Shown one piece after another: positions 32,360-43,081 of a stretch of DNA of 64,000 bases. Location of the stretch: contig CACMQH010000001.1 of NCBI GenBank assembly GCA_902615805.1, forward strand, positions 283,222 to 347,221. Reading direction: 5' to 3'. This DNA comes from Rhodospirillaceae bacterium. Lineage in GTDB: Bacteria; Pseudomonadota; Alphaproteobacteria; TMED109. Both the position numbers and the translations under genes were made by a program. The notes beneath the pieces are model-generated. The model had not been told where the DNA came from, did no database searches, and worked only from the letters and a program-made list of their open reading frames with translations. The first letter of the stretch is position 1, and every line of letters begins with the position of its first letter.

Positions 32360-32776
32360 TTAATAATTAAATTTTTTACTCTTGATATCCTTAATTTTTA
32401 TATTTTCTAAAGTATTATTTATTTCTGTATTAACAAAGCTCCATATGTTTTTCGTATTACATACATCAAACAGATTACAGTCATTAGCATTTTTATTCAT
32501 ACAATCTGTAAGTAAGACTGGACCCTCTATTGCCTCTATTAGTTCTCTAATAGAAATATTATCAAGACCTTTCTTTAATCTATAACCTCCCTTAGTGCCC
32601 CGAAAAGGCTCTAAAAAGTTTTTTTTTACTAACTGAGCTAATAACTTATTAACAGTAGCTTTATGCAGTTTAGTTTTTTCTATAATATCTTGAGAAGATA
32701 GTATTTCTTTTTCAGAACCACTAAATGCATAAATAATCGAAACTGCATAATCAGCTAATCTAGTTACCTTTAACAT
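32360..32776 (-). CDS. iscR: Rrf2-family Fe-S-responsive regulator
   Basis: [12 protein letters not shown] w[27 protein letters not shown] cysteine triad; directly upstream of suf genes. Confidence 0.88.
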   Translation of the reverse strand: MLKVTRLADYAVSIIYAFSGSEKEILSSQDIIEKTKLHKATVNKLLAQLVKKNFLEPFRGTKGGYRLKKGLDNISIRELIEAIEGPVLLTDCMNKNANDCNLFDVCNTKNIWSFVNTEINNTLENIKIKDIKSKKFNY

Positions 32777-32782
32777 AATTAC

Positions 32783-32807
32783 AATATAGACTATTTTAGT
32801 AAACTAT
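32783..32807 (-). promoter_or_regulatory. Putative IscR-type operator/promoter of iscR-suf
   Basis: Minus strand ATAGTTTACTAAAATAGTCTATATT fits 20 of 25 positions of the type 1 IscR consensus as I recall it (ATASYYGACTRWWWYAGTCRRSTAT); sits in the TTGATA...TATATT promoter. Confidence 0.65.
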
Positions 32808-34207
32808 CAAGAGGACAAGTGATTATGAATAGCTGAAGCTGCTTCTCTTCCTTCTCTTATGGCCCATACTACTAATGACTGGCCTCTTCTTGCATCACCT
32901 GCTGCATAAATAGACCTCTCTGATGTCAGATAATTTTTAGTATCTGCTAATAAATTACCCTTTTCATCTTTTTTTAATTTAGACTGACTTAATAAACCAT
33001 CGTGTTTAGGGTGAACAAAGCCCATAGCTAAAAGCACCAAGTCAGCTTTAATAAAAAATTCTGAGTTTTTTATTGGTTTTAAAGAAGAATCTAATTTAAC
33101 ACATTTTAATCCCTTTACTTTACCATTTGCAGTTTCAAAAGATTTAGTCATAACTGACCAATCTCTTACTGCACCTTCTTCTTGAGACGAAGAGGTTCTT
33201 AATTTATGAGGCCAATATGGCCAAGTTACTAATTTATTTTCTTTTTTTGGAGGCATAGGCATAATCTCTAGCTGAGTAACTTTTTTTGCCCCTTGTCTAA
33301 AAGATGTTCCAATACAATCAGATCCTGTATCACCACCCCCAATAACTACCACATATTTATCTTTTGCATTAATTTCAATTTCATTATTTTTAATTTCTCC
33401 AGAAACTGCTTTATTTTGTAATGGTAAGAAATCCATAGCAGGATAAATTCCTTCAACATTTCTGCCAGGAATATTCAAATCTCTTGCTTCTTCAGAACCA
33501 ATAGTAATTAGAGTGGCATCAAATTTTTTCTTAATTTCTGTTAGGGTGATGTCCCTTCCTACCTCAATCGAAGTCTTAAAATTAACACCCTCTTTTCTCA
33601 TTTGATCAACTCTTCTATCAATTAAATGCTTTTCCATCTTAAAGTCAGGTATTCCATACCTAAGTAATCCTCCAACTTTTTTATTCTTTTCAAAAACTAT
33701 AACCTTATAACCTATGCGAGCTAATTGCTGTGCAGCTGCTAGACCTGCTGGACCTGAGCCAATAACAGCAATACTTTTATTAATTTTTTTTGGTGCAATT
33801 TCTGGTTTAATCCAACCATTACTCCATGCTTTATCAACTATTGAGCACTCTATAGTTTTAATTGTTACAGGAGTATCTTCAATATTTAAAGTACATGCTG
33901 CTTCACATGGTGCTGGACAAATACGTCCAGTAAACTCTGGAAAGTTATTTGTTGAATGAAGAGTCTCAATAGCTTTCCTAAAATCTCCTTCATAAACTAG
34001 ATTATTCCAATCTGGAATAATATTATTTACAGGACAACCAGAGTGACAGTATGGAATACCACAATCCATACACCTAGATGCTTGATTTTTTAGTTCATTT
34101 TTATTTAGAGGCTTAGTAAATTCTTTAAAATTTTTTAGTCTTTGCTTCACATCTATATATTGTCGATCTTTTCTATTATGCTCTATAAAACCTGTAGCTT
34201 TAGCCAT
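32807..34207 (-). CDS. gltD: Glutamate synthase small subunit
   Basis: CMDCGIPYCHSGCPVNNIIPDWN, GSGPAGLAAAQQLAR. Confidence 0.97.
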   Translation of the reverse strand: MAKATGFIEHNRKDRQYIDVKQRLKNFKEFTKPLNKNELKNQASRCMDCGIPYCHSGCPVNNIIPDWNNLVYEGDFRKAIETLHSTNNFPEFTGRICPAPCEAACTLNIEDTPVTIKTIECSIVDKAWSNGWIKPEIAPKKINKSIAVIGSGPAGLAAAQQLARIGYKVIVFEKNKKVGGLLRYGIPDFKMEKHLIDRRVDQMRKEGVNFKTSIEVGRDITLTEIKKKFDATLITIGSEEARDLNIPGRNVEGIYPAMDFLPLQNKAVSGEIKNNEIEINAKDKYVVVIGGGDTGSDCIGTSFRQGAKKVTQLEIMPMPPKKENKLVTWPYWPHKLRTSSSQEEGAVRDWSVMTKSFETANGKVKGLKCVKLDSSLKPIKNSEFFIKADLVLLAMGFVHPKHDGLLSQSKLKKDEKGNLLADTKNYLTSERSIYAAGDARRGQSLVVWAIREGREAASAIHNHLSS

Positions 34208-34215
34208 AGTTTCAG

Positions 34216-37200
34216 TTATCCTTTCTTTCTTGCATTTACTTTATATACCTGATCATTATTAGAAAGTGCTCGTTTATAATCAGTTGGTAGAACTAATTTA
34301 AAATTTTTAATAGCAACATCAAAATTACTTAGTAAGTTGAAGGCTTCTTTACTATTTGTATAACTAAAATGTCTTGTAAGTAAATAATATATTCTTTCAG
34401 CATGGTAATTGAGCATATGCGCATTTAAAAAATTACGGTTAAGTATTTTTTTATTTAGTTTCTTAGTATTCTTAACCTTTAATAACTCTATCAATGAAAA
34501 ATTACAATTATCACTAAAGTTGCTATCTTTATCCAAAACATAAGCTAATCCTCCTGACATTCCAGCTCCAAAGTTTTTGCCCGTTTTGCCCAAACAAAGA
34601 ACAACACCGCCTGTCATATATTCACAGCCATGATCTCCTAAACCTTCAACTACTGCCCAAGCACCAGAGTTTCTAACTGCAAACCTTTCTCCCGCTATAC
34701 CTCTAAAATAACACTCCCCTGCTATAGCCCCATATAGAACTGTGTTACCAACAATTATACTTTTTTCCGGAATAATTTTCGAGTCTGATGTTGGTTTGAT
34801 AACTATTTTTCCACCACACAAACCTTTACCTACATAATCATTACCTTCTCCCTCTAAATGCAAGGTAATACCATATGAAGTAAAAGCTCCAAAAGACTGT
34901 CCTGCTGTACCCTTTAAATTTATTTTTACTGTATCTTCTTTTAATCCTTCATGGCCGAATTTTTTAGCTAAATGACCAGAAAACATAGCTCCAAGCGACC
35001 TGTCTGTATTTTTAATTTTATCATCTATGACTATCTGCTTTCCTTTTTTATAAATACTGTTAAAAATTTTTATAAACTTTCTATCCTTTATATATTTTAA
35101 ATTATGTTCTTGCTTTTGAGTATTAAAAACATCTACTCCTTTAACTTTTTTTGGCGCATAAAAAAGTTTACTAAAATCTAATCCTTTAGTTTTCCAATTT
35201 GAGATAGCTTTATTGAATTGTAATTTATCTGTTCTTCCAATTATGTCATCTAACTTTTTAAAGCCCATTTCAGCTAAAATGTTCCTTACCTCTTCTGCTA
35301 TAAAAAAGAAAAATTTAATAACGTCCTCTGGCGTACCTTTAAATTTTTTTCTCAATTCGGGTCTTTGCGTAGCTATACCAACTGGACAAGTATTAAGATG
35401 GCATTTTCTCATCATAATACAGCCTATTGATATTAAAGGCGCTGTAGAAAAACCAAATTCATCGGCTCCTAACAAAGCTCCTATTATTACATCTTTTCCC
35501 GTTCTTAAACCACCATCAACCTGTAAAGAAATCCTACTTCTTAAATTATTAAGTACTAAAGTTTGTTGAGTTTCTGCTAGCCCTAATTCCCATGGTGATC
35601 CTGCATGTTTTATAGAGGTAAGTGGACTTGCTCCTGTACCTCCTTCGAACCCAGATATTGTTATATGATCTGCTTTGGCTTTTGCTACTCCAGCCGCTAC
35701 TGTTCCAACTCCTACTTCAGAAACTAGTTTTACTGAAATTCTAGCTTTTGGGTTTACATTTTTTAAATCAAAAATCAATTGCGCCAAGTCTTCAATAGAA
35801 TATATGTCATGATGTGGTGGTGGAGATATTAATCCAACACCAGGAGTAGAAAATCTTACATCTGCAATAACTTGGTCAACTTTATGACCTGGTAATTGTC
35901 CTCCTTCACCTGGCTTAGCTCCTTGAGCTATTTTAATTTGTATATCAGTACTGTTTACTAGATATTCAGTAGTCACTCCAAATCTACCTGAGGCTACTTG
36001 TTTTATGGCACTTTTTAAATTATCACCATTTTTTCTTAATTTATATCTATCCCTTTCTTCTCCGCCTTCACCTGTATTTGATCTCCCGCCAAGTGAATTC
36101 ATAGCTATTGCAAGTGTAGTATGTGCTTCTCTGCTTATTGATCCAAAAGACATAGCACCAGTAGAAAATCTTTTTACAATACTTTCAGCAGGTTCTACAT
36201 CTTTAAGGTTAATTTTCTTTTTTGCTTTTTTAATCGAAAACAAGCTTCTTGGATTTAGAATACCCTTTCTTTCACCATTAATATAGTTTGCGTATTCATT
36301 ATATTTATCTTGATTATTTGATTTAATAGAATGTTGTAATGTGCTTATTGAAAAAGGATCCCATACATGATCTTCGCCTTTAATTCTATAAGCATATTCT
36401 CCTCCAACATCTAATTCATTTTTTTTCAAGGCTTTAAGGTTTAAAGCAGCTTGATGTCTTTTTTTTGTTTCTATAATTATCTCTTCAAAGCCTGCTCCCT
36501 CAATAAGTGAGGAGGTACCTGTAAAATAATTATCAATAAATTTAGAATTAAGCCCTACAGCATCAAAAATTTGTGCACCGTTGTAAGATTGATAAGTTGA
36601 AATACCCATTTTAGACATTACTTTTAAAATTCCTTTTCCCACTGCTGTCACATAATTTTTTTCTATATCATTGAAATTATTCTTTGAAATTTGCTTATGA
36701 TCTTTTGCTAACCTCTTTACTGTCTCTAATGCTAAATAAGGGTAGACTGCTTCTGCTCCATAACCAGCTAATACACAAAAATGATGTACCTCTCTGGCTT
36801 CCCCTGTCTCAGCAATAATACTGCATTCAGTTCTAAGTCCTTTTTCTATGAGATGATGGTGCACTGCAGATACTGCAAGCAATGATGGAAAGGCCACTTC
36901 CTTAGAAGAAAAGTTTTTATCAGATAAAATTAAAATCTTTGTTTTATCCTGTCTTATTGACTTTTCTGCTAGCTTCTTTATATCGTTTAATTTTTTGAAT
37001 ATATTATTCAAACTATCGTTTTTGTTGAATAGTATATTTATTCTTTTATTCTTAAAATTTTTTTTATCTTTCTTACCCAAATTAGATATGTTGTACATAT
37101 CATTAGTATTAAGTATAGGTTGTTTGAGAAAAATTCTTTTTTTATCATCAAGTTCTAAGTTTAATAAGTTTGCTCTTGCTCCTAAGTAAGAATACAAACT

Positions 37201-38829
37201 CATTACTGTCTCTTCTCTAATAGGGTCAATTGCTGGATTTGTAACCTGAGCAAAATTTTGCTTAAAATAATTATAAAGAAGTTTTTGCTTATCTGATAAA
37301 ATAGCGAGCGGTGTATCAGTTCCCATTGAACCAGTTGCTTCAGCCTTATTAGCAAGCATTGGTTCTATTAAAAATTTTGTATCCTCTTCAGTATACCCAA
37401 ATGTATTTAAATAAAATTGGATATCCGATATTTCTTTATGTTTTAGTTTTTTACTAACTTTTAATGTGTCTAAAGGAATTAAATTCTTTTTAATTATTTT
37501 TTTATAATCATTTTTTCCAATAACCTGTTGTTTTAATTCTTCATCCTGTATAATTTTCCCTACTTCCAGATCTACTAAAAGCATTTTTCCTGGCCTTAAT
37601 CTAAATTTTTCGATTATTTTATTTTCAGGCACCCTAAGCACTCCCATTTCTGAAGATAATACTATCCTATCATCATCAGTAATAAAATATCTAGCAGGCC
37701 TTAGTCCATTCCTGTCTAAAGTAGCTCCAATTTGTTTTCCATCTGTAAAAGCTACAGCAGCAGGTCCGTCCCAAGGTTCTGAAAAAAGTGAATAATATTG
37801 GTAGAAGGCCCTCTTTTCTTTGCTCATTAGCTTAGAGTTTTGCCATGCCTCAGGTATTAGCAACATCATAGCTTGGGCTACACTATAACCACCCATCACA
37901 AGCAATTCTAATGCATTGTCAAAACAAGCTGAGTCAGATTGTCCGTATTCTATTAACGGCCATATTTTTTTTATATCGTTGCCAAGTCTTTTGCTTTTCA
38001 TTGCAAGTTTTCTTGCATTCATCCAGTTTACATTTCCTCTAACTGTATTAATTTCTCCATTATGACAAATCATCTTGAAAGGTTGAGCAAGATCCCAAGA
38101 AGGAAAAGTGTTTGTAGAAAATCTTTGATGAATTAGTGCAAAGTTACTTTTAAAACTTTCTTGATTTAAATCTATGAAGTATTTTCTTACTAAATCTGAT
38201 AATAGCATTCCTTTATAATTGATTGTATTATTAGAAATTGAACAAATATTAAATATTTGCAGTAGCTTATTTTTTTTACTCAACAAACTGATCTTGTTGC
38301 TTATAATTTTACCTGCTACAAATAATTTTAAATTTAATTTATCACCAATTAGTTTAGCACTTTTTCCTTTAATGAATATTTGCTCAATTGAAGGGGCACT
38401 GTTTTTCATAACTTTTGATAGTACTTTATTGTCTAGTGGAACCAACCTTCCGAAAAAAGCTTCCATATTGTAGTCATTTAAAACTTCTTTTATGATTTTT
38501 TTACACTTCAAATTTAAACTTTTTTCCTTAGGAAAAAACAGCATAGCAATGCCATAATTACCAAGAGGAGGCAACTTAATTTTAGATTTAAGTAATTCTT
38601 CTCTAAAATACTCATCAGGAATTTGAGTTAAAATACCTGCTCCATCTCCAACTGATTTATCTGAGCCCACTGCACCTCTATGTTCCAAGTTTTCAAGCAT
38701 TTCTAACCCATCATTAACTATTGAGTGCGACCCTACACCCTTTATATTTGCTACAAAACCTATTCCACAAGCATCATGCTCATTTTTAGGATCATAAAGT
38801 CCTATTTTTTGTTGTCTAATTTTGTCCAT
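34216..38829 (-). CDS. gltB: Glutamate synthase large subunit
   Basis: N-terminal DACGIGFVANIKG; KPGEGGQLPGHKV; 1537 aa. Confidence 0.98.
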   Translation of the reverse strand: MDKIRQQKIGLYDPKNEHDACGIGFVANIKGVGSHSIVNDGLEMLENLEHRGAVGSDKSVGDGAGILTQIPDEYFREELLKSKIKLPPLGNYGIAMLFFPKEKSLNLKCKKIIKEVLNDYNMEAFFGRLVPLDNKVLSKVMKNSAPSIEQIFIKGKSAKLIGDKLNLKLFVAGKIISNKISLLSKKNKLLQIFNICSISNNTINYKGMLLSDLVRKYFIDLNQESFKSNFALIHQRFSTNTFPSWDLAQPFKMICHNGEINTVRGNVNWMNARKLAMKSKRLGNDIKKIWPLIEYGQSDSACFDNALELLVMGGYSVAQAMMLLIPEAWQNSKLMSKEKRAFYQYYSLFSEPWDGPAAVAFTDGKQIGATLDRNGLRPARYFITDDDRIVLSSEMGVLRVPENKIIEKFRLRPGKMLLVDLEVGKIIQDEELKQQVIGKNDYKKIIKKNLIPLDTLKVSKKLKHKEISDIQFYLNTFGYTEEDTKFLIEPMLANKAEATGSMGTDTPLAILSDKQKLLYNYFKQNFAQVTNPAIDPIREETVMSLYSYLGARANLLNLELDDKKRIFLKQPILNTNDMYNISNLGKKDKKNFKNKRINILFNKNDSLNNIFKKLNDIKKLAEKSIRQDKTKILILSDKNFSSKEVAFPSLLAVSAVHHHLIEKGLRTECSIIAETGEAREVHHFCVLAGYGAEAVYPYLALETVKRLAKDHKQISKNNFNDIEKNYVTAVGKGILKVMSKMGISTYQSYNGAQIFDAVGLNSKFIDNYFTGTSSLIEGAGFEEIIIETKKRHQAALNLKALKKNELDVGGEYAYRIKGEDHVWDPFSISTLQHSIKSNNQDKYNEYANYINGERKGILNPRSLFSIKKAKKKINLKDVEPAESIVKRFSTGAMSFGSISREAHTTLAIAMNSLGGRSNTGEGGEERDRYKLRKNGDNLKSAIKQVASGRFGVTTEYLVNSTDIQIKIAQGAKPGEGGQLPGHKVDQVIADVRFSTPGVGLISPPPHHDIYSIEDLAQLIFDLKNVNPKARISVKLVSEVGVGTVAAGVAKAKADHITISGFEGGTGASPLTSIKHAGSPWELGLAETQQTLVLNNLRSRISLQVDGGLRTGKDVIIGALLGADEFGFSTAPLISIGCIMMRKCHLNTCPVGIATQRPELRKKFKGTPEDVIKFFFFIAEEVRNILAEMGFKKLDDIIGRTDKLQFNKAISNWKTKGLDFSKLFYAPKKVKGVDVFNTQKQEHNLKYIKDRKFIKIFNSIYKKGKQIVIDDKIKNTDRSLGAMFSGHLAKKFGHEGLKEDTVKINLKGTAGQSFGAFTSYGITLHLEGEGNDYVGKGLCGGKIVIKPTSDSKIIPEKSIIVGNTVLYGAIAGECYFRGIAGERFAVRNSGAWAVVEGLGDHGCEYMTGGVVLCLGKTGKNFGAGMSGGLAYVLDKDSNFSDNCNFSLIELLKVKNTKKLNKKILNRNFLNAHMLNYHAERIYYLLTRHFSYTNSKEAFNLLSNFDVAIKNFKLVLPTDYKRALSNNDQVYKVNARKKG

Positions 38830-38914
38830 TTATCTTTTATTAAGTGTTATTATTAGTCTCATATTAATTAACTAGGAAATAATTATCTAATTACTAGTAT
38901 TAACACGAACTAAG

Positions 38915-38942
38915 ATTATAGTTACAGTTAGAAAAAAATCAA
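38915..38942 (-). promoter_or_regulatory. Predicted sigma70-type promoter for gltBD
   Basis: Minus strand TTGATT-N16-TATAAT, about 80 nt upstream of the gltB ATG. Confidence 0.5.
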
Positions 38943-39001
38943 ATTTAATAAGTAATCACTGTGCTTAAAAATTAGGCAAATATTAAACATATTTATTAAT
39001 T

Positions 39002-39421
39002 CTATTGGCAGGGCCATTTCTGACTTATAAAATCTGCTAAGTAACTACTAGCCGAATAAGACCTTAATTTATTATCTTGAGAGGCATATTTTAAAAAACT
39101 CTGTATTAAATCAATAGTTTTTATGCCATTTAGATTGGCGGTTAACTTATTGTTTATATTAACATTTCTTTTTTTTTCCAAGCATAAAGTAGTCATAGTT
39201 CTTCCCAAAGTTTCCATAATACCTTGACATTTTCCCATATTAAATAATGTCTTACTATCTACGGGAATATCGTAATTTTTATTAACCCAATGATAATAAT
39301 CTTTGCAAATACTATAAATTTCTTTAGCGTTTGTATCTTTTGCATAAACTGAGTGAGTATTAATTTGAATAAAGAAAATTGCAAAAAATATTAATTGTAA
39401 AATTTTATTACTTAAAAACAT
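39002..39421 (-). CDS. Secreted Rap1a/Tai-like domain protein
   Basis: Signal peptide; KCQGIMETL ... LIQSFLKYA...SASSYLADFISQKWPC pattern. Confidence 0.55.
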   Translation of the reverse strand: MFLSNKILQLIFFAIFFIQINTHSVYAKDTNAKEIYSICKDYYHWVNKNYDIPVDSKTLFNMGKCQGIMETLGRTMTTLCLEKKRNVNINNKLTANLNGIKTIDLIQSFLKYASQDNKLRSYSASSYLADFISQKWPCQ

Positions 39422-39516
39422 CTCTTATACCTCCAAAAACTAAGAACCAGTATAGTCTAAGCTTATTTAAAAAACCTCTTTTCTTTTTAAGCTGATTATA
39501 TTTCTTTATTCCACAA

Positions 39517-39753
39517 CTAGTTTTTATTTTTAACATTGCTTTTAGGAAGTAAATCTATTCCACTCCCTCCCCAAGGATTGCATCTAAGAAGTCTGATTAT
39601 AATTATTTTTATTGCATAAAAAGTAGAATATCTTTTTAAAGCCTGCAGAGCATAATTTGAACAGGTAGGATAAAATCTACAATGATTGCCCAGTAAAGGC
39701 GATAAAAAAAGCCTATAAAATTTTATACTTAATATTAAAATATATTTAATCAT
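39517..39753 (-). CDS. yidD: Membrane protein insertion efficiency factor YidD
   Basis: LFLSPLLGNHCRFYPTCSNYALQAL, RLLRCNPWGGSGIDLLP. Confidence 0.95.
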   Translation of the reverse strand: MIKYILILSIKFYRLFLSPLLGNHCRFYPTCSNYALQALKRYSTFYAIKIIIIRLLRCNPWGGSGIDLLPKSNVKNKN

Positions 39754-41678
39754 GGTTGCTCTATTTGATTTTTAGTAATTTTAATAAAATCTTCTAATAT
39801 GAAAGTCTCAACGTTTTTACTACCTAACTTTCTTATTGCAACAGCGTTGCTACTTTTTTCTTTTTCTCCAATTATTATTATAATAGGTATTTTGCTATGG
39901 CTGTGTTCTCTAACCTTATACCCTATTTTTTCATTTCTTAAATCTATTTCAGTTTTGATGTTATTATTATTTAGCAAATCATATACATTTTTTGCATAAT
40001 CATTACATTTCTCAGTTACAGTAGCAATTACAGCTTTTACAGGACACAACCAAAGCGGTAGATTTCCAGAGTAATGTTCAATTAATATTCCTATAAATCT
40101 CTCTAATGAACCAAATAATGCCCTATGTATCATCACTGGTCTTTCTTTATTACCTTCACTATTTATAAAATTACAATCCAACCTTTCAGGCAAATTAAGA
40201 TCAATCTGAACGGTACCACATTGCCAGTCTCTTCCAATAGCATCTCTTAAAACAAACTCAAGTTTTGGACCGTAAAATGCTCCTTCTCCAGAATTAATTT
40301 CATAAGGGACATTTAATGATTTTATAGTATTTAAAAGTGCCTCTTCTGATTTATCCCAAACAGTATCACTACCAACTCTTTTTTCAGGTCTGTCAGAATA
40401 CTTTATTACGATTTGATCAAAGCCAAAATCCTTGTAGATATTAGTAATCAAGTTACATAATTTTATACATTCTTCTTCAATTTGCTGCTCTGTACAAAAG
40501 ATGTGGGCATCATCTTGAGTAAAAGCCCTAACACGCATTAATCCATGAAGGGCACCTGAAGGCTCATATCTATGAACTTTACCAAACTCTGCTATTTTAT
40601 AAGGTAACTCTCTATAACTCCTCAACCCTTTTCTAAATACCTGAATACCTCCTGGACAGTTCATTGGTTTTATAGCGTACTCTTTTTTATCTTCAGTAAT
40701 AGTAGTAAACATATTATCACCAAATTTATCAAGGTGTCCTGACCTCTGCCATAAACTTTTATCTAAAATTTCTGGTGTATTTATTTCTAAATAACCTGCT
40801 TCGTCTTGTTTTTTTCTCATATAATTAATTAAATTTTGAAAGATAGTCCAACCTTTTGGATGCCAAAAAACAGCACCAGGAGCCTCTTCTTGGAAATGAA
40901 ATAGATCTAATTGTTTTCCTAAAGCTCTATGATCTCTTTTTTCAGCCTCTTCAAGTATATTTAAATATTTTTTCAAATCGTCTTGGTTTTTCCACGCTGT
41001 TCCATAAATTCTTTGTAACATTTTATTTTTTGAATCACCTTTCCAATAAGCTCCAGCTACCTTAGTAAGCTTAAATGGACCAATATGTTTTAAACTAGGT
41101 AAATGAGGACCATAGCACAAATCAACGAAATCAGTATTTTTTTGATAATAAGTAGAAAAGTTACTTTGTTGTTCTGATCTTTCAATAATGTCTACTTTAT
41201 ATGTTTCCTCTTTATTCCTAAATAAATCAGCTACTTTTTCTTTAGAAAGATATTTTTTTTCTATCTCATTACCACTTGATATAATTTTCTTCATCTCTTT
41301 TTCTATCATAGGTAAATCTTGAATAGTTATAGATTTATCTAAATCAAAATCATAATAAAAACCATTTTCAATTACAGGACCAATTGCAAGTTTTACATTT
41401 GGATATAAATTTTTTAAAGCCTTAGCTAATACTTGAGCAGTTAATGTATGCCGCATTATACTTAAGCCTTTATTATCATTCAGTGTCAAAATGGAAATAT
41501 TCGCATCACTACTTATATTTTCACAAAGGTCCTGCTCTGAACCATCAATTTCAATTGCAATAGCTTTCTTTAATAATGATGGGGATATGCTTTTTGCTAT
41601 ATCATATCCCGTTGTTCCATACTTAAAATCTTGCTTCCTACCATCTGGAAAAGTAATTTTTATATATTCTTTATTCAT
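39750..41678 (-). CDS. thrS: Threonine-tRNA ligase
   Basis: RHTLTAQVLAKALKNLYP, NCPGGIQVFRK, MIHRALFGSLERFIGILIEH; start set to MNKEYIKITFPDG. Confidence 0.97.
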   Translation of the reverse strand: MNKEYIKITFPDGRKQDFKYGTTGYDIAKSISPSLLKKAIAIEIDGSEQDLCENISSDANISILTLNDNKGLSIMRHTLTAQVLAKALKNLYPNVKLAIGPVIENGFYYDFDLDKSITIQDLPMIEKEMKKIISSGNEIEKKYLSKEKVADLFRNKEETYKVDIIERSEQQSNFSTYYQKNTDFVDLCYGPHLPSLKHIGPFKLTKVAGAYWKGDSKNKMLQRIYGTAWKNQDDLKKYLNILEEAEKRDHRALGKQLDLFHFQEEAPGAVFWHPKGWTIFQNLINYMRKKQDEAGYLEINTPEILDKSLWQRSGHLDKFGDNMFTTITEDKKEYAIKPMNCPGGIQVFRKGLRSYRELPYKIAEFGKVHRYEPSGALHGLMRVRAFTQDDAHIFCTEQQIEEECIKLCNLITNIYKDFGFDQIVIKYSDRPEKRVGSDTVWDKSEEALLNTIKSLNVPYEINSGEGAFYGPKLEFVLRDAIGRDWQCGTVQIDLNLPERLDCNFINSEGNKERPVMIHRALFGSLERFIGILIEHYSGNLPLWLCPVKAVIATVTEKCNDYAKNVYDLLNNNNIKTEIDLRNEKIGYKVREHSHSKIPIIIIIGEKEKSSNAVAIRKLGSKNVETFILEDFIKITKNQIEQP

Positions 41679-41686
41679 ATTTAAAT

Positions 41687-43081
41687 TTAAACTTTCTTCC
41701 AAATAGTTTCATTAGATTGATCTTTAATCTCTATACCCATTTCTATTAATTCTTTCCTAATATTATCTGCTAAATCAAAATCTTTATTTTTTCTAGCCTC
41801 ATTTCTTTTTTTTATCAAGAGATTGATCTCTTCTTCATTAAATAGTTTTTCTTCATTTTTTAAAGTAGCAGTTATTCCATTAGAAAAAACACCTATAATT
41901 TTTCCTAAATATTTTATAGCTTGGATAATATTTTTTTTTTCTGTTTCATCTTTTTTATGCATATCTTTCACATTAGCATCTAAGACACTTAAGGACTTAG
42001 AAATATTAATATCATCTAATAATGCCTCTTCTATCTGATGTACTATAAGATTTCCTTTAACATCATCTATCATTGATAAGTTTTTATGTTCTTCTAAAAT
42101 TTTTTTGTACTTAGTAATTCTATTTTTTGATTGAGATAAAACTTGCTCACTCCAATTTAAAGGACTTCTATAATGAGCACTCAAAAGTGCAAGTCGCAGT
42201 ACTTCCCCATCATATAATTTTAAAAAATCTTTTACCAAACTAATATTACCTAATGACTTTGACATCTTTTCCGAGTCTACAGTAACAAAACCGTTATGCA
42301 TCCAATATTTAGCATAACTATTTTTTTTATCAAGGTTTCCACTATAACAACAACTTTGCGCTAATTCATTCTCATGGTGTGGAAATTTTAAATCTAGACC
42401 TCCACCATGAATATCAAAAGGAGTACTTAATATTTCCGTAGCCATTACAAAACATTCTGTATGCCAGCCCGGGCGTCCAGGACCCCATGGTGAGTCCCAT
42501 GCAGGTTCACCATCTTTAGAAGGTTTCCACAGCACAAAATCCTCAGGATTTTTTTTAAAGCTTGCTACTTTTACTCTTCTCCCTGCAATCTGTTCTTCTC
42601 TTTTTCTACTTGATAAAGAGCCATAAATATTAAATTTCGATACGTCAAACATAATGTTTCCTTCTGCTTGATAAGCAAATTTTTTTTCTTCTAATTTAGA
42701 TATTGCTGATATCATTTTTTCAACGAATTCAGTTGCTTTTGGCTGGTAGTCAGGTTTCATTACATTTAACATTTCCATATCATCATTATAAATTTTGAAA
42801 AATTTATTAGTTATAGAAAGTACTGATTCTTTTTCTTTCTTACTTCTCTCAATGATCTTGTCATCAATATCAGTTATATTAGATACATAAGTAACTTTTC
42901 CATATAGCTCTCTAAGTAGTCTTACCAAAGTATCAAATACTACTGCCATTCTAGCATTTCCAATATGGGCATAGTCATAAACAGTAGGACCACATGCATA
43001 TACTCTTATGTTTTTAGGATCTATTGGCTCAAATAAAACCTTTTTACACTGCATAGAATCATATATTTTTAATTTAGACAT
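41687..43081 (-). CDS. cysS: Cysteine-tRNA ligase
   Basis: ACGPTVYDYAHIGNARM, GRPGWHTECF, KMSKSLGN. Confidence 0.97.
   Translation of the reverse strand: MSKLKIYDSMQCKKVLFEPIDPKNIRVYACGPTVYDYAHIGNARMAVVFDTLVRLLRELYGKVTYVSNITDIDDKIIERSKKEKESVLSITNKFFKIYNDDMEMLNVMKPDYQPKATEFVEKMISAISKLEEKKFAYQAEGNIMFDVSKFNIYGSLSSRKREEQIAGRRVKVASFKKNPEDFVLWKPSKDGEPAWDSPWGPGRPGWHTECFVMATEILSTPFDIHGGGLDLKFPHHENELAQSCCYSGNLDKKNSYAKYWMHNGFVTVDSEKMSKSLGNISLVKDFLKLYDGEVLRLALLSAHYRSPLNWSEQVLSQSKNRITKYKKILEEHKNLSMIDDVKGNLIVHQIEEALLDDINISKSLSVLDANVKDMHKKDETEKKNIIQAIKYLGKIIGVFSNGITATLKNEEKLFNEEEINLLIKKRNEARKNKDFDLADNIRKELIEMGIEIKDQSNETIWKKV

Noticed and set aside
35213-35569. 118-aa ORF antisense to gltB (also 36005-36286, 36995-37189, 38219-38473)
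   Set aside because: Antisense shadows within a fully conserved gltB
38830-39001. Possible riboswitch in the gltB leader
   Set aside because: Looked for glutamine-type or other recognisable motifs; only a promoter-like sequence and short non-nested complementarities were found
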